Program-made: the position numbers and the translations under genes
Shown here: piece by piece, positions 31,048 through 42,381 of the stretch
How the letters are laid out: the number at the start of each line of letters is the position of its first letter
How positions within the stretch are numbered: position 1 is the stretch's first letter
NCBI RefSeq assembly: GCF_018070345.1
Contig: NZ_JAGPXX010000010.1
Span: 143,104 to 207,103 of the forward strand
Source: Streptomyces sp. F63
GTDB taxonomy: Bacteria > Actinomycetota > Actinomycetes > Streptomycetales > Streptomycetaceae
Reading direction: 5' to 3'
Length of the DNA stretch: 64,000 nt
Notes under the pieces: model-generated
What the model was told of the DNA's origin: nothing
Seen by the model: only the letters and a program-made list of their open reading frames with translations
The model's database searches: none

Positions 31048-31314
31048 GTCGCGCAGGCATCATCAAGCGAAGAAAGTGCCTCCACCAGAAGTGGGCTCAT
31101 GCCGGCTGGTCCGCCCGGCGACGCCGCCACCGGGCCCAAGCCGTCCCGGCGTTCGGGGAGTCCGTCCGTGGCCGCCCAGGCCCGGCAGGCGGGTTCCGTC
31201 AGCCGTGCGGCCGATGACCTCCGCCTCGGCCTGTCCCGCGGAGTTGACGCTGCCGTTGACGCACACTTTGCCTTTCCCGCCGCTTGCCGCCTGCCGCCTG
31301 CCGCCGGAGCGGGC
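31048..31314. other. Convergent intergenic region
   Basis: Lies between the ends of the RidA gene (+) and the monooxygenase gene (-). It contains a short CGCCTGC repeat near 31288-31303 but no gene and no convincing hairpin. Confidence 0.4.
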
Positions 31315-32766
<1,452 letters not shown>

Positions 32767-33000
32767 TCACTGAACAGGACACCGGACTGCGCGGCGCGGC
32801 GTCGTACGGTCCGGCGGCGCGCACACCCCGTCCGGGCCCCGCGTGTCCGCCCGCCGCCCGCCGCCCGCGGGCCCGCGTCGCCCGACCCGCCGGCACTCCG
32901 GTGTCCGGCGGCTGCCCCGGATCGGCCCGGGACCGCAGACTCCGCGGATCCCCGTTTTCCGCAGATCCCGGCCGCGGACGGAGATTCTGCACCGGAAACC

Positions 33001-33070
33001 GGGCCTTGCCGCAAGGCCCCCCGTGCGCTATACGTTGAGAGTGGCAAGGAGCGGCTCAGCTCCTTGCCAT
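33001..33070 (-). terminator. Two adjacent hairpins downstream of the molybdenum hydroxylase genes
   Basis: GGCAAGGAGC (33043-33052) pairs with GCTCCTTGCC (33059-33068) over a 6-base loop, extendable by one or two pairs; GGGCCTTG (33001-33008) pairs with CAAGGCCC (33012-33019). Both lie 115-185 bp past the stop of the minus-strand 2Fe-2S subunit gene, as expected of its terminator. The rest of 32755-33184 shows no gene. Confidence 0.65.
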
Positions 33071-33184
33071 TGCCGTGTGCCGGTCCGCCGCCGGCGCAGC
33101 ACGGAGCAACCGCCGGGAAGTCGCTCCCCGGCGGTTGCCGCACGCGTCCGCGCGGCGGCCGGCCTCCGCGACGCGCGTCCCGTG

Positions 33185-33664
33185 TCACCGCATGTTCCGG
33201 GCCCCGGCCCTGATCGCTTCACGGATGCGGGGGTAGGTGCCGCACCGGCAGATGTTGCGGATGGTGTCGAGATCGTCGTCGCTGATCTCCCGCCCTTCCT
33301 CGGCGACCCGGCGCACCAGGGCGACCGCCGTCATGATCTGGCCGGGCTGGCAGTAGCCGCACTGGGCCACGTCCTGCTCGATCCACGCCTGCTGCATCGG
33401 GTGCAGATCCGCTCCGGAGGTGGCGGGCAGGCCCTCGATCGTGGTGACCTCGTCGGTGGGACGGAGGGCCCCCACGGGGACCGCGCAGGGGTTGACGGCC
33501 CTGCCGTTGAGGTGGCTGGTGCATGCCTTGCAGACGTTGATGCCGCACCCGTACTTGGGGCCGGTGACGCCCAGGACGTCACGCAGCACCCACAGCAGGC
33601 GCACGTCGTCGGCGACGTCCACGGTGACGTGTTCGCCGTTCAGGCGGAAGGTGTGCTGGGGCAC
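33185..33664 (-). CDS. [2Fe-2S] subunit of a molybdenum hydroxylase (isoquinoline 1-oxidoreductase alpha-like)
   Basis: A 159-residue protein with the plant-ferredoxin [2Fe-2S] site CGINVCKACTSHLNGRAVNPC and the C-terminal site CGYCQPGQ ... CRCGTYPRI, the layout of CoxS/IorA small subunits. It passes electrons from the molybdenum subunit. GTG 33664 follows GGAG. It lies 32 bp after the large-subunit gene and no FAD (CoxM) subunit gene is present, as in two-subunit IorAB enzymes that use other acceptors. Confidence 0.9.
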   Translation of the reverse strand: MPQHTFRLNGEHVTVDVADDVRLLWVLRDVLGVTGPKYGCGINVCKACTSHLNGRAVNPCAVPVGALRPTDEVTTIEGLPATSGADLHPMQQAWIEQDVAQCGYCQPGQIMTAVALVRRVAEEGREISDDDLDTIRNICRCGTYPRIREAIRAGARNMR

Positions 33665-33696
33665 GGTGTCTCCAGGCGGTTCGGTGGACGTGGGGT

Positions 33697-36006
33697 TCAG
33701 CGGACGTGGTCCAGGCCGTCGGTGGGGGACTGGGGGACGGGCGGGACGGCGGGCTTCGGGTCGAACGAGAGGGTGCCGTGGTTGATGGGGAAGCTGGTGG
33801 GCAGGGTGCCGGTGGCGCGGGCGTAGGCGCAGGCCACCGCGGCCATCGACGGGGCCACGCCGAGCTCGCCCGCACCGCCGGGCTCCCCCGTGCTGTCCGG
33901 CATGACGACGATCCGCATCTCGGGTGGGGTGTTCCACTGCCGGGTGTAGAAGTAGTTGTCCCAGCTGGCCTCCAGGAAGTGCCCGTCGCGCAGATGCAGG
34001 CTGGAGGTGAGCGTCAGGGCGATGCCGTCCATGAGGCAGCCCATCATCTGTGCCTCCAGACCGCGCGGGTTGACGGCGAGGCCGGCGTCCACGGCGATGA
34101 CGGCCCGGGTGACGCGGGGACCGGTCACCGCGTCGCGGATACGGCGGTTGACGGTCCCGGGGCGGCAGTCGATCTCCACCAGGGCCGCGCAGGCGGCGTG
34201 GTACTCGGTGTGGAGGGCGATGCCCTGCGCCGTGCCGTCCGGCATGCTCCGGCCCCACTCGCCGGCCTCGGCAGCCGTGTCCAGCACGGCCCGGGCCCGG
34301 TCGTCCCGCAGGAACGCGCGGCGGAAACGGTACGGGTCCCTGCCCATCCTGGTGGCGAGCCGGTCGACGAGCAGTTCCCGGGCGCAGGTGACATCGGGTG
34401 AATAGACGTTGCGCATGCTGCCGGTGTTGAAGCCCTTGTCGGTTTCGCTCAGCAGCCGGCTGTTGGCGCCGAAGTTGTAGGGCATCGACTGGGAGAGCTG
34501 GAAGAACGTCTCGGAGAACCCGATGTCGCCCACGGGAAGTCTCGCGGCGAGGGCGGTGAAGATCTCGCCGAGTCCGTGGCTGAGGTCGGTGGCGACGCTG
34601 GTGTGCCGCTGCCGGTAGCCGAGGACGGTGCCGCCGAGGTAGGAGATGCGCACCCGGGAGGTGGCCATGGGGTGGGTGCGCCCCTGGCGGGAGTCGTCGG
34701 CGCGGTGCCACATGAGCTTGACCGGTTTGCGGATCCGCTGGGAGATCTCCGCGGCCTCCCGCGCGGCGTCGAAGAAGAGCTTGCGGCCGAAGGAGCCGCC
34801 CCCCTCGGTGACGTGGACGGTCACCGCACCGAGCGGAAGGCCCAGTTGGGCGGCGAGCGTCTCCTTCGCGACGATCGGCGCCTTCAGGCTCGACCAGATC
34901 TCGGCACGGTCGGAGCGCACGTCGGCGATCGCGCAGTTCGGCTCCAGCGCGCTGTTGCTGCGGAAGTGGAAGGTGAACGTGCCCTCGACGCTCGGCGTCA
35001 GCGGCGGCGGCCCGAGCGGCAGTTCGGCCGCCCGGAGTTCTCCGAGCACCGATGCGTCGGACTTGCCCTCCGCGGTGCCGGGCTTCCAGGAGACCCGCAG
35101 GGCGCGCACGGCGTCGATGCACTGGCCGAAGGTGGCCGCGCACACCGCGACGCCGGTCGAGATGACGGCGACATCGGTGACCCCGGGCATGGCGCGGACC
35201 TCGGGCAGATTGGACACCGATCCGACCGTGCCGTTGATGGTCGGCGGACGGCACACCATGGTGGGCAGGGCGTCCGGGATGTCCAGGTCCATCGTGAACT
35301 TCTTGCGCCCGGTGACGGCGGCGAGGGCGTCGACGCGACCGTGCGGAGTGCCGATGACGGTGAACCGGTCGCGCGGCTTGAGGTCCACGGCCACCTGCTC
35401 GGTCCGCACGGCCGCCGCACGCTCGGACAGGGCCCCGATGCCGGCGCTCCGGCCGCCGGGGCCGGTGACGACTCCCGCCTCCCAGGACAGCTCGGTGACG
35501 TCGGTGCCCCATGCGGCCGCCGCCGCCCGGAGCAGCCGGGCCCGGGCGACCGCCGCGGCGACCCGGACCGGGGTGTAGGTCGAGAACGTGGTGTTCGATC
35601 CGCCGGTGAGCTGGTTGAACACCAGCTCCGGCCGCGCGTCGGCGAGGGTGACGCGCACCCGGTCCACGGGCACGTCCAGTTCCTCGGCGATCAGCATGGC
35701 CGTCGAGGTGGTGATGCCCTGGCCCACCTCGGCCCGCGGCAGGGCGAAGGACACGGTGCCGTCCCGGTGCACCTCGACCGTGATCAGTCCGGAGGTCGGC
35801 AGGGCCGCCGCCGTCATCACGTCGTTGAGATCGGCCAGTTCCGTGATCTCGGGTGAGGGGATGCCGTCGGCCCGGGCCCCGGGTGCGGCGACGAGTTCGG
35901 CCGCCGCCGTCAGCGTCGGGGCGGCCAGCACGTAGCCGAGGAACCGGCGCCGGCCGAGGGGGCGGGGGCCGGCGGCCCGCCGCGCCGGGTCGCCGTCACC
36001 GGTCAT
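33697..36006 (-). CDS. Molybdopterin-binding subunit of an exported aldehyde/isoquinoline oxidoreductase
   Basis: A 769-residue protein of the IorB class. The N-terminus has a Tat signal, RRRFLGY followed by a hydrophobic stretch ending near AxA (residues about 19-47), so the folded holoenzyme is exported with its small partner. Downstream are RAEVGQGITTSTAMLIAEEL, GGGSFGRKLFFDAA and, near the end, GGAGELGVAPSM, which carries the catalytic Glu of the family. The gene order large then small on the minus strand fits co-transcription. The substrate (N-heterocycle or aldehyde) is not predictable. Confidence 0.9.
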   Translation of the reverse strand: MTGDGDPARRAAGPRPLGRRRFLGYVLAAPTLTAAAELVAAPGARADGIPSPEITELADLNDVMTAAALPTSGLITVEVHRDGTVSFALPRAEVGQGITTSTAMLIAEELDVPVDRVRVTLADARPELVFNQLTGGSNTTFSTYTPVRVAAAVARARLLRAAAAAWGTDVTELSWEAGVVTGPGGRSAGIGALSERAAAVRTEQVAVDLKPRDRFTVIGTPHGRVDALAAVTGRKKFTMDLDIPDALPTMVCRPPTINGTVGSVSNLPEVRAMPGVTDVAVISTGVAVCAATFGQCIDAVRALRVSWKPGTAEGKSDASVLGELRAAELPLGPPPLTPSVEGTFTFHFRSNSALEPNCAIADVRSDRAEIWSSLKAPIVAKETLAAQLGLPLGAVTVHVTEGGGSFGRKLFFDAAREAAEISQRIRKPVKLMWHRADDSRQGRTHPMATSRVRISYLGGTVLGYRQRHTSVATDLSHGLGEIFTALAARLPVGDIGFSETFFQLSQSMPYNFGANSRLLSETDKGFNTGSMRNVYSPDVTCARELLVDRLATRMGRDPYRFRRAFLRDDRARAVLDTAAEAGEWGRSMPDGTAQGIALHTEYHAACAALVEIDCRPGTVNRRIRDAVTGPRVTRAVIAVDAGLAVNPRGLEAQMMGCLMDGIALTLTSSLHLRDGHFLEASWDNYFYTRQWNTPPEMRIVVMPDSTGEPGGAGELGVAPSMAAVACAYARATGTLPTSFPINHGTLSFDPKPAVPPVPQSPTDGLDHVR

Positions 36007-36205
36007 GGACGGCCTCCCTCGCGTGCGGCGCCGGTGTGCGGCGGCCGTGGGGGTGGGGGGCCGGCGGCCCGGGCCGGAAGCGGCTCTGTCGTTCCGTCAC
36101 TGCGCACTGTCGTCAACGGCCTTTCGCGGGTGCGTGGTCGGCGGGGCCACCCGCCGGGTCGGCGGCGGGGGCGGTCGCGGTGGGCTCCGGAGGATGCGCC
36201 CGGTG

Positions 36206-36241
36206 GCGCGGGGCTCCGCCGGTGGCGGCGGAACCCCGCGC
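36206..36241 (-). terminator. Hairpin after the small 36265-36489 gene
   Basis: GCGCGGGG (36206-36213) pairs with CCCCGCGC (36234-36241) and after one mismatch six more pairs form, giving a 14-bp stem around a 6-base loop, 24 bp past the stop codon of the small minus-strand gene. Confidence 0.6.
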
Positions 36242-36264
36242 TTCCCGTGGGGGAGGGATGCGGC

Positions 36265-36489
36265 TCAGGAGGGGCGGTTGGTGTCGGGGATCTCCAGGTG
36301 GATGCCCCGTCCCTCGGAGAGGTACAGGAGGACGAACCTGCGGATGGCCTCCTCCACGGTCCAGGCGGCCTCCGGGACGATGTACTCGTCCAGGATGCCC
36401 AGCATGTGCGCGGTCACCTGCCACACGTGCAGGAAGCCGTCCGACTCGGCGGCCGAGACCGGAACCCGCCGCTCTTTCAGCTTGCGCAT
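36265..36489 (-). CDS. Small protein of unknown function, 74 residues
   Basis: From ATG 36489 the codons become GC3-rich and the product is mixed alpha/beta in look: MRKLKERRVPVSAAES, then HVWQVTAHMLGILDEYIV and TVEEAIRRFVLLYLSEGRG. The reading frame stays open to ATG 36576, but codons there are A/T-ended and unlike coding DNA, so I treat that as leader. A GGAGGAG at 36524-36530 points to an ATG in another frame (36514), which makes the true start uncertain. No family recognised; probably a small cytosolic regulator or adaptor. Confidence 0.55.
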   Translation of the reverse strand: MRKLKERRVPVSAAESDGFLHVWQVTAHMLGILDEYIVPEAAWTVEEAIRRFVLLYLSEGRGIHLEIPDTNRPS

Positions 36490-36670
36490 GACAAACGTGG
36501 CTGAGTCCGTCCATCGCTGTGGACTCCTCCTCTCTCCGTAGCACCGCTGTTCCCTGTAGTTGTTACGATGAATCATTTTCAGCTTCTTTGTTTCAAACAG
36601 GGGAGCGCAAACGTGCCGTGAACGCCAGGGGTTTCACCGGAGACGCACCCGCCGGCCGGGACGACGGCCC
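36490..36670. other. AT-richer leader and promoter region
   Basis: The stretch 36540-36600 is clearly poorer in GC than anything around it. On the minus strand TTGAAA (36596-36591) with GATTCA 16 bases on is a possible promoter for the 74-residue protein. No gene of its own is seen. Confidence 0.35.
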
Positions 36671-36696
36671 GGACGTCCGGTCCCTTCCGGCCGTCC
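36671..36696 (-). terminator. Hairpin downstream of fadB
   Basis: GGACGTCCGG (36671-36680) and CCGGCCGTCC (36687-36696) form a 10-bp stem with one mismatch and a 6-base loop, 111 bp beyond the stop of the minus-strand fadB gene. Likely the end of the fadAB transcript. Confidence 0.45.
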
Positions 36697-36806
36697 ACGG
36701 CGTCCCCCGCCGTCCCCGGCCTTGCGGTCGATCCCCACGCGGACGCGCGCCCACGGGCGGTGGCCCGGCGGTTCCTCCCCCCCCGTGCCCGGGCCACGCA
36801 CGCGCC

Positions 36807-38972
36807 TCACTCGAAGCGTCCGCCCTCGGCGGCCATGGCCACCAGGGACCGGGGCGGCTCGAACCGCTCCCCGTACCGCCCGGCCAGCTCACCGGCCCGG
36901 GCGACGAAGCCGGGCAGTCCGCCGGGGTAGCCGTTGATGTACTGCAGGACGCCGCCGGTCCAGGCGGGGAAGCCGATGCCCAGGATCGAGCCGACGTTGG
37001 CGTCGGGCACCGACCGCAGCACGCCCTCGTCGAGGCAGCGGACCGCGTCCAGGGCCTCGGCGAACAGCATCCGCTCCTTCATGTCCTCGAACGGGATCTC
37101 GCGGCCCGGCACCGCGAAGTGCTCGTACAGGCCGCGCCACAGCCGCGTCCGCCGGCCGTCGGCGTACTCGTGGAACCCGGCGCCCGAGGAGCGCCCGCCC
37201 CGCCCGAACTCGTCGATCATGCGGTCCATGACCGGTTCCGAACCGTGCGGACGCCACTCTCCTCCCCCGGCCAGTACCGCGGCCCTGGTCTCCTCGCGGA
37301 TCCTCCGCGGCAGGGTCAGCGTCAGCTCGTCCAGCAGCTGCAGCGGCGGCGCGGGGTAGCCGGCCTGGGCGCCGGCCTGTTCGACCGAGGCGGGAGGCAG
37401 GCCCTCACCGATCATCGCCACCGCCTCGTCGAGGCGTTGGGATATCACCCGGCTCGTGAAGAAGCCCCGGCCGTCGTTGACCACGATGGGCGTCTTGCCG
37501 ATCTGCCGCGCGATGTCGACCGCCTTGGCCACGGTGTGCTCACCGGTCTTCTCCCCGACGACGATCTCCAGCAGGGGCATCTTGTCGACGGGGGAGAAGA
37601 AGTGCAGGCCGATGAAGTCCTCCGGGCGCCCCACGCCCTCCGCCAGCCCGGTGACGGGCAGGGTGGAGGTGTTGGACGCCAGCACCGCGTCCGGTGCGAC
37701 GACCCCCTCGATCTCGCGGAACACCTGCTGCTTGAGCGCGGGGTCCTCGAAGACCGCCTCGATCACCAGATCGCAGCCGGTGAGGTCCCCGGGATCGGCG
37801 GACGGCGTGATCCGTGCGAGGATCTCGCCGGCCTCCTCCCGGGAGAGCCGGCCGCGGTCCACCGCCTTGGCGAGGAGCTGTTCGGAGTACTTCTTGCCCT
37901 TCTCCGCCGCCTCCCGGGAGACGTCCTTGAGTACCACGGGCAGGCCGCTCCGGGCGCAGGAGTGGGCGATCCCGGCGCCCATCATGCCCGCGCCGAGAAC
38001 GCCCACCCGGTGCGCGGTGTGCCGCGGATGGCCCGCGGGCCGGCTGCCGCCGGAGGTGATGTGCCGCATGTCGTAGAAGAACGCCTGCATCATGTTCGTC
38101 GAGACCTGGCCCGTCATCAGTTCGACGAGATAGCCGGTCTCGGTCTTCTCCCCGGCCTCCAGGCCGACCTGCGCGCTCTCGACGGCGGCGGCGAGGATGT
38201 TGCGCGGTGCCGGTACGTCCGCGCCCCTCAGCTGCTTGCGCAGCTGCGCCGGGAGGGCCGGCAGGATCGCCGCGACCCGCGGGTGGGAGGGCGCGCCGCC
38301 GGGGATGCGGAAGCCCTTGGTGTCCCACGGCTGGACGGAGTCGGGGTGGGCCAGCACCCACTTCCCGGCCAGGGCGAGCAACTCCTCCGGTGTCCGGGCG
38401 AGTTCGTCGACGAGTCCCTTGGTGAGCGCCTCCCGGGGGCTGTACTGGCGGCCCGTGAGCAGGACGTCGGTGAGCGCGTTCTGGAGCCCCAGGAGACGGA
38501 CGGTCCGGCTGACGCCGCCGGCGCCGGGCAGCAGGCCCAGGGTCACCTCCGGCAGGCCGAAGCGGCTGCCCGGCGTGTCCAGGGCGATGCGCCGGTGGCA
38601 GGCGAGCGCGATCTCGAACCCGCCGCCGAGAGCCGTGCCGTTCATGGCCGCGGCCACCGGCCTGCCGAGCGTCTCCAGCCGGCGCAGCTGTGACTTCAGG
38701 ACCGTGCACAGCTCCGTGAGGTCCGCGGCGTTCTCGGGCCGCGCCCGGCTCATGAGGCCGATGTCGCCGCCGGCGAAGAAGCTGCTCTTGGCGGAGGTGA
38801 GGACGACACCGCCGAAGGTCTCCCGCTCCGCCTCAAGACGGGCGACGGTGGCCTCCATCGAGTCCACATAGGTCTGGTTCATCGTGTTGACCGGGTGATC
38901 CGGGTCGTCCAGGGTCAGGACGACGACACCGTCGGAGCCCTGCTGCCAGCGGATCATGTTCTTTTCCGGCAT
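36807..38972 (-). CDS. fadB: Fatty acid oxidation multifunctional protein (enoyl-CoA hydratase / 3-hydroxyacyl-CoA dehydrogenase)
   Basis: A 721-residue fusion. The crotonase half (about 1-200) has the oxyanion loop GTALGGGFE and the catalytic Glu in [13 protein letters not shown]. The dehydrogenase half starts near 325 with [16 protein letters not shown] (NAD binding) and has [16 protein letters not shown] with the active-site His, then two C-terminal helical domains. It hydrates enoyl-CoA and oxidises the 3-hydroxyacyl-CoA in beta-oxidation. It is 64 bp downstream of the thiolase gene and surely co-transcribed with it. ATG 38972 follows AAAGGA. Confidence 0.93.
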   Translation of the reverse strand: MPEKNMIRWQQGSDGVVVLTLDDPDHPVNTMNQTYVDSMEATVARLEAERETFGGVVLTSAKSSFFAGGDIGLMSRARPENAADLTELCTVLKSQLRRLETLGRPVAAAMNGTALGGGFEIALACHRRIALDTPGSRFGLPEVTLGLLPGAGGVSRTVRLLGLQNALTDVLLTGRQYSPREALTKGLVDELARTPEELLALAGKWVLAHPDSVQPWDTKGFRIPGGAPSHPRVAAILPALPAQLRKQLRGADVPAPRNILAAAVESAQVGLEAGEKTETGYLVELMTGQVSTNMMQAFFYDMRHITSGGSRPAGHPRHTAHRVGVLGAGMMGAGIAHSCARSGLPVVLKDVSREAAEKGKKYSEQLLAKAVDRGRLSREEAGEILARITPSADPGDLTGCDLVIEAVFEDPALKQQVFREIEGVVAPDAVLASNTSTLPVTGLAEGVGRPEDFIGLHFFSPVDKMPLLEIVVGEKTGEHTVAKAVDIARQIGKTPIVVNDGRGFFTSRVISQRLDEAVAMIGEGLPPASVEQAGAQAGYPAPPLQLLDELTLTLPRRIREETRAAVLAGGGEWRPHGSEPVMDRMIDEFGRGGRSSGAGFHEYADGRRTRLWRGLYEHFAVPGREIPFEDMKERMLFAEALDAVRCLDEGVLRSVPDANVGSILGIGFPAWTGGVLQYINGYPGGLPGFVARAGELAGRYGERFEPPRSLVAMAAEGGRFE

Positions 38973-39036
38973 CGGTACGGCGTTCCTTTCGCGAGGGGAG
39001 GTGCGTGGCCGGTGTACGGGGAAGGCGGGCGGGCCG

Positions 39037-40245
39037 TCACAGCCGTTCGATCACGGTGGCGATGCCCATGCCGCCGCCGGCGCAGAGGCTGACCACGGCC
39101 CGTCGCGCGGAGCGGCGCTCGAGTTCGTCCACCACGGTGCCGACGAGCATCGCCCCGGTGGCGCCGAGCGGATGCCCCAGGGCGATCGCGCCCCCGTTGA
39201 CGTTGACCTTGTCCCACGGCAGGGCGAGGTCCCGCACGTACCGGAGCACCACCGAGGCGAAGGCCTCGTTGATCTCGAACAGGTCGATGTCGTCCACCGT
39301 CAGCCCGGCGAGGTCCAGCGCCTTCCGGGTCGCCGGGGCCGGCCCGGTGAGCATGATCGTGGGATCGGCCCCGCTGACCGCGGTGGCCACCACGCGGGCG
39401 CGGGGGGCCAGGCCGCACGCGGCCCCCGCCTCCTCGCCGCCGATCAGGACCAGGGCCGAACCGTCCACGATGCCGGAGGAGTTGCCCGGGGTGTGCACAT
39501 GCTCGACGCGCTCCACCCAGTGGTACTTCTGCAGGGCCACCGCGTCGAAGCCCGCCCTGGCGCCGGCGTCGGCGAAGGAGGGCCGCAGCGTGCCGAGCGT
39601 CTCCGTCGTCGTCTCCGGGCGCAGGTGCTCGTCCTCGGCGAGCACGATGACCCCGTTGCGGTCCCGGACGGGCACCACGGACTTGGCGAAGTGGCCGCCG
39701 GACCACGCCCGTGCGGCCCGCTGCTGGGACCGGACCGCGTACGCGTCGACGTCCTCGCGCGAGAAGCCCTCGATGGTCGCGATCAGGTCGGCGCCGATGC
39801 CCTGCGGCACGAAGTACGTGGCGTAGGCGGTCTCCGGGTCCGCGGCCATGGGGCCGCCGTCGCTGCCCATCGGCACCCGCGACATGGACTCCACCCCGCC
39901 GGCGATCACCAGCCGGTCCCAGCCGGAACGGACCTTCTGCGCGGCCGTGTTCACCGCCTCCAGTCCCGAGGCGCAGAACCGGTTGAGCTGGACGCCGGCC
40001 ACGTGGTCCGGGAGTCCGGCCGCCAGTGCGGCGGTCTTGGCGAGGTTCATGCCCTGGTCTCCGACCGGGGAGACCACGCCGAGCACGACGTCGTCCAGCC
40101 GTTCCGGGTCCAGGCCCGGGTGGCGGCGGCGGAGCTCGCCGATCAGCCCCGTCACCAGGGACACCGGTTTGACGTGGTGCAGCGAACCCTGTTTGCCCCG
40201 GCCTCGCGGGGTGCGGATCGCATCGTAGATGAATGCTTCGGTCAC
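39037..40245 (-). CDS. fadA: Acetyl-CoA acyltransferase (thiolase)
   Basis: A 402-residue thiolase. The nucleophilic Cys is in [12 protein letters not shown], the second His in [17 protein letters not shown] and the second Cys in SLCAGGGMG. It cleaves 3-ketoacyl-CoA made by the FadB protein encoded downstream. GTG 40245 ([15 protein letters not shown]) is the start because upstream residues in the frame are Arg-rich and non-conserved. Confidence 0.93.
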   Translation of the reverse strand: MTEAFIYDAIRTPRGRGKQGSLHHVKPVSLVTGLIGELRRRHPGLDPERLDDVVLGVVSPVGDQGMNLAKTAALAAGLPDHVAGVQLNRFCASGLEAVNTAAQKVRSGWDRLVIAGGVESMSRVPMGSDGGPMAADPETAYATYFVPQGIGADLIATIEGFSREDVDAYAVRSQQRAARAWSGGHFAKSVVPVRDRNGVIVLAEDEHLRPETTTETLGTLRPSFADAGARAGFDAVALQKYHWVERVEHVHTPGNSSGIVDGSALVLIGGEEAGAACGLAPRARVVATAVSGADPTIMLTGPAPATRKALDLAGLTVDDIDLFEINEAFASVVLRYVRDLALPWDKVNVNGGAIALGHPLGATGAMLVGTVVDELERRSARRAVVSLCAGGGMGIATVIERL

Positions 40246-40324
40246 TGTCCCTGCCCTTCGTCTCCGTCGGCGGGCGCCCCCGCGGACCCGGGCGCTCCGG
40301 GTCCGCGCGGGGCTCCGGCGAGAC

Positions 40325-40354
40325 AAGTAAGGAGGTTTATTGGCGCTACGTCAA
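40325..40354 (-). promoter_or_regulatory. Possible promoter of the fadAB operon
   Basis: On the minus strand TTGACG (40354-40349) is followed, 18 bases on, by TTACTT, resembling the TTGACN/TAnnnT pattern of the actinobacterial principal sigma factor. It lies 80-110 bp ahead of the thiolase start. The same segment contains the inverted pair TATTG (40338-40342) and CAATA (40352-40356), a potential regulator site. Confidence 0.35.
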
Positions 40355-40377
40355 TAGCGGTGGCGGATGCGGGATGG

Positions 40378-40390
40378 CCTATGTCATAGG
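40378..40390. promoter_or_regulatory. 13-bp perfect palindrome, candidate TetR operator
   Basis: CCTATGTCATAGG is a perfect dyad around a single T, located midway between the divergent thiolase and acyl-CoA ligase genes. A TetR-family gene lies two genes away. TetR regulators of acyl-CoA catabolism often bind such dyads in their own divergent promoter regions; assignment to this regulator is inference. Confidence 0.45.
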
Positions 40391-40448
40391 GAATGTGAGG
40401 CCGTGTTGGCGATCGGAAGAGCGCTGAGCCGTCTTCTTGAGCTTCCTA

Positions 40449-40477
40449 TTGACTCTCGGCCAAGAGCGCTTCACTGT
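40449..40477 (+). promoter_or_regulatory. Possible promoter of the acyl-CoA ligase operon
   Basis: TTGACT (40449-40454), a 17-base spacer and CACTGT (40472-40477) fit the principal sigma factor pattern loosely and would start transcription about 45 bases before the ligase start codon. Confidence 0.35.
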
Positions 40478-40527
40478 GGGGACCGCTCAAGGAGTCAGCT
40501 CACGGTTCGCGATGGAGGGAGCCCGCC

Positions 40528-42345
40528 GTGGCCACAGCAGAGCAGCTGCACGAGTCCGTCGAGGGTCTGACGATCACCGGACTGCTGCGTCGCAACGCCC
40601 GGCAGTTCGCCGGGCTCCCGGCGCTGACCACCGGCATCGGGCCGGACGCCGGCACCCTGTCCTGGTCGCAGCTGCGCGCCGAGGTCGCCGCGCTCACCCG
40701 CGGCCTCACCGCCCTCGGCCTGCAACGCGGCGACCGCATGCTCATCGCGATGTCCAAGCGGGCGGAGCACTGGATCGCCGACCTGGCCGCGATCCACGCC
40801 GGCGCCCTGCCGTGCAGCACGTACGACACGCTGAGCACCGAGCAGATCGGCGCCGTCGCCCGGCACAGCGCGGCTTCCGTCCTCGTCCTGGAGGGCGCGG
40901 AGCAGATGCGGCGCTGGCAGCCCGTCCTGGACGACCTCCCGCGGTTGCGTGCCGTCGTCGTCCTCGACTGGGACGCCGCACCGGCCGGTGACGCGCGCTT
41001 CGTCAGCTACTCGGCCGTACGGGGCGCGGTGCCGCCCGACGACGACGCGTTCGAGGCGCTCACGGACGCCGTCACCGCCGACCAGCCGCTGACCCTGGTG
41101 TACACCTCGGGCACGACCGGTGACCCCAAGGGCGTGGTGCTCTCCCACCGCAACGTCATCCACGAATGCCTGATGCAGGACCACCTCGTCCCGGTCCCGG
41201 AGCACCCGAGGTCGGTCGCGTATCTGCCGATGGCGCACATCGCCGAGCGGGTGCTCGGGATCTACATGCCGATCTGCGCCGCGGGCCATGTCACCATCTG
41301 CCCGCAGCCGGACCAGCTCCTGCCCACCCTGCAAGCGGTGCGCCCGCACGGCTTCTTCGGCGTGCCCCGGGTGTGGGAGAAACTCGCGGCCGGTCTGCGG
41401 GCGGCGCTCGCCGCGCTCCCCGGGGAGCAGGCCGCGGCGGTGGCGCAGGCCCGGAAGACCGCCCTGGAGCTGTACCGCCTCCGCTCCGACGGCAAGGACA
41501 TCCCGGCGGATCTCACCGAGCCGCTGGAACAGCTCGACGCGCAGGTCATGCGGCCCTTCCGGGCGGCCATCGGACTCGACGACTGCCGCAGGGCCTTCAG
41601 CGGCGCGGCACCGATCCCCGCCGACGTCCTGGAGTTCCTGGCGAGTATGGGACTGCCGGTGTACGAGGTGTGGGGCCTGAGCGAGACCACCGGCGCGGCG
41701 ACGGTCAGCACACCGGAGGCGTTCGCGCTCGGCTCGGTCGGGCGGCCCGGGCCGGGGATCGAGGTGAGGGAGGCCGAGGACGGCGAACTCCTCGTCCGGG
41801 GCCCGGTCGTCTTCGCCGGCTACCTGCAGGCCGACGGCCGGGTGGAACCCGCGACCGACGCGGAGGGCTGGCTGGCCACCGGTGACGTCGGAACGGTGGA
41901 CTCCCGGGGCATGGTCGCCATCACCGACCGCAAGAAGGAGATCCTCATCACCGACGGCGGCAAGAACATCGCCCCGACCAGGATCGAATCCCTGCTGCGG
42001 ACGCACCCGCTGGTCGCCCACGCCGTCGCGATCGGCGACCGGCGGCGCTACGTCACCGCGCTGCTCGTGCTCGACGAGGAGACGGCCCCGCTCTGGGCGC
42101 GCGAGAACGGGATCACCACGTCCGGCATGGCGGAGCTGGCCGGGCACCCGGCCGTGCTCGCGGCCCTGGACGAGGCGGTCGCCGAGGCCAACACGGTGCT
42201 CTCCCGCGCGGAACAGGTGAAGAAACACCAGGTCCTCGCCGGCCCCTGGACCGCCGAGACCGGCGAGCTGACCCCCAAACTCAGCCTGCGCCGCCGCGCC
42301 ATCGCCGAACGGCACGCGGACGTCATCGAATCGATGTACACCTAG
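40528..42345 (+). CDS. fadD: Long-chain acyl-CoA ligase (AMP-forming)
   Basis: A 605-residue ANL-superfamily enzyme. LTLVYTSGTTGDPKGVV is the ATP-binding P-loop, YEVWGLSETTGAATV motif A5, WLATGDVGTVDSRG with ITDRKKEILITDGGKNI the hinge and A8, and the C-terminal catalytic Lys region is present (TPKLSLRRR). It activates a fatty or similar carboxylic acid to its CoA thioester. GTG 40528 has GGAGGGAG upstream. First gene of a four-gene + strand unit opposite fadAB. Confidence 0.92.
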   Translation: MATAEQLHESVEGLTITGLLRRNARQFAGLPALTTGIGPDAGTLSWSQLRAEVAALTRGLTALGLQRGDRMLIAMSKRAEHWIADLAAIHAGALPCSTYDTLSTEQIGAVARHSAASVLVLEGAEQMRRWQPVLDDLPRLRAVVVLDWDAAPAGDARFVSYSAVRGAVPPDDDAFEALTDAVTADQPLTLVYTSGTTGDPKGVVLSHRNVIHECLMQDHLVPVPEHPRSVAYLPMAHIAERVLGIYMPICAAGHVTICPQPDQLLPTLQAVRPHGFFGVPRVWEKLAAGLRAALAALPGEQAAAVAQARKTALELYRLRSDGKDIPADLTEPLEQLDAQVMRPFRAAIGLDDCRRAFSGAAPIPADVLEFLASMGLPVYEVWGLSETTGAATVSTPEAFALGSVGRPGPGIEVREAEDGELLVRGPVVFAGYLQADGRVEPATDAEGWLATGDVGTVDSRGMVAITDRKKEILITDGGKNIAPTRIESLLRTHPLVAHAVAIGDRRRYVTALLVLDEETAPLWARENGITTSGMAELAGHPAVLAALDEAVAEANTVLSRAEQVKKHQVLAGPWTAETGELTPKLSLRRRAIAERHADVIESMYT

Positions 42346-42381
42346 GTCCGCCGCGGCGGCACCCACGGAAGGAAAGACCAC

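Noticed and set aside
36113..36514. A 133-codon minus-strand frame with a good GGAGGAG ahead of ATG 36514
   Set aside because: The product is Arg/Gly/His/Pro-rich, whereas the overlapping frame ending at 36265 gives a normal-looking protein. The ribosome binding site leaves the start of that protein uncertain.
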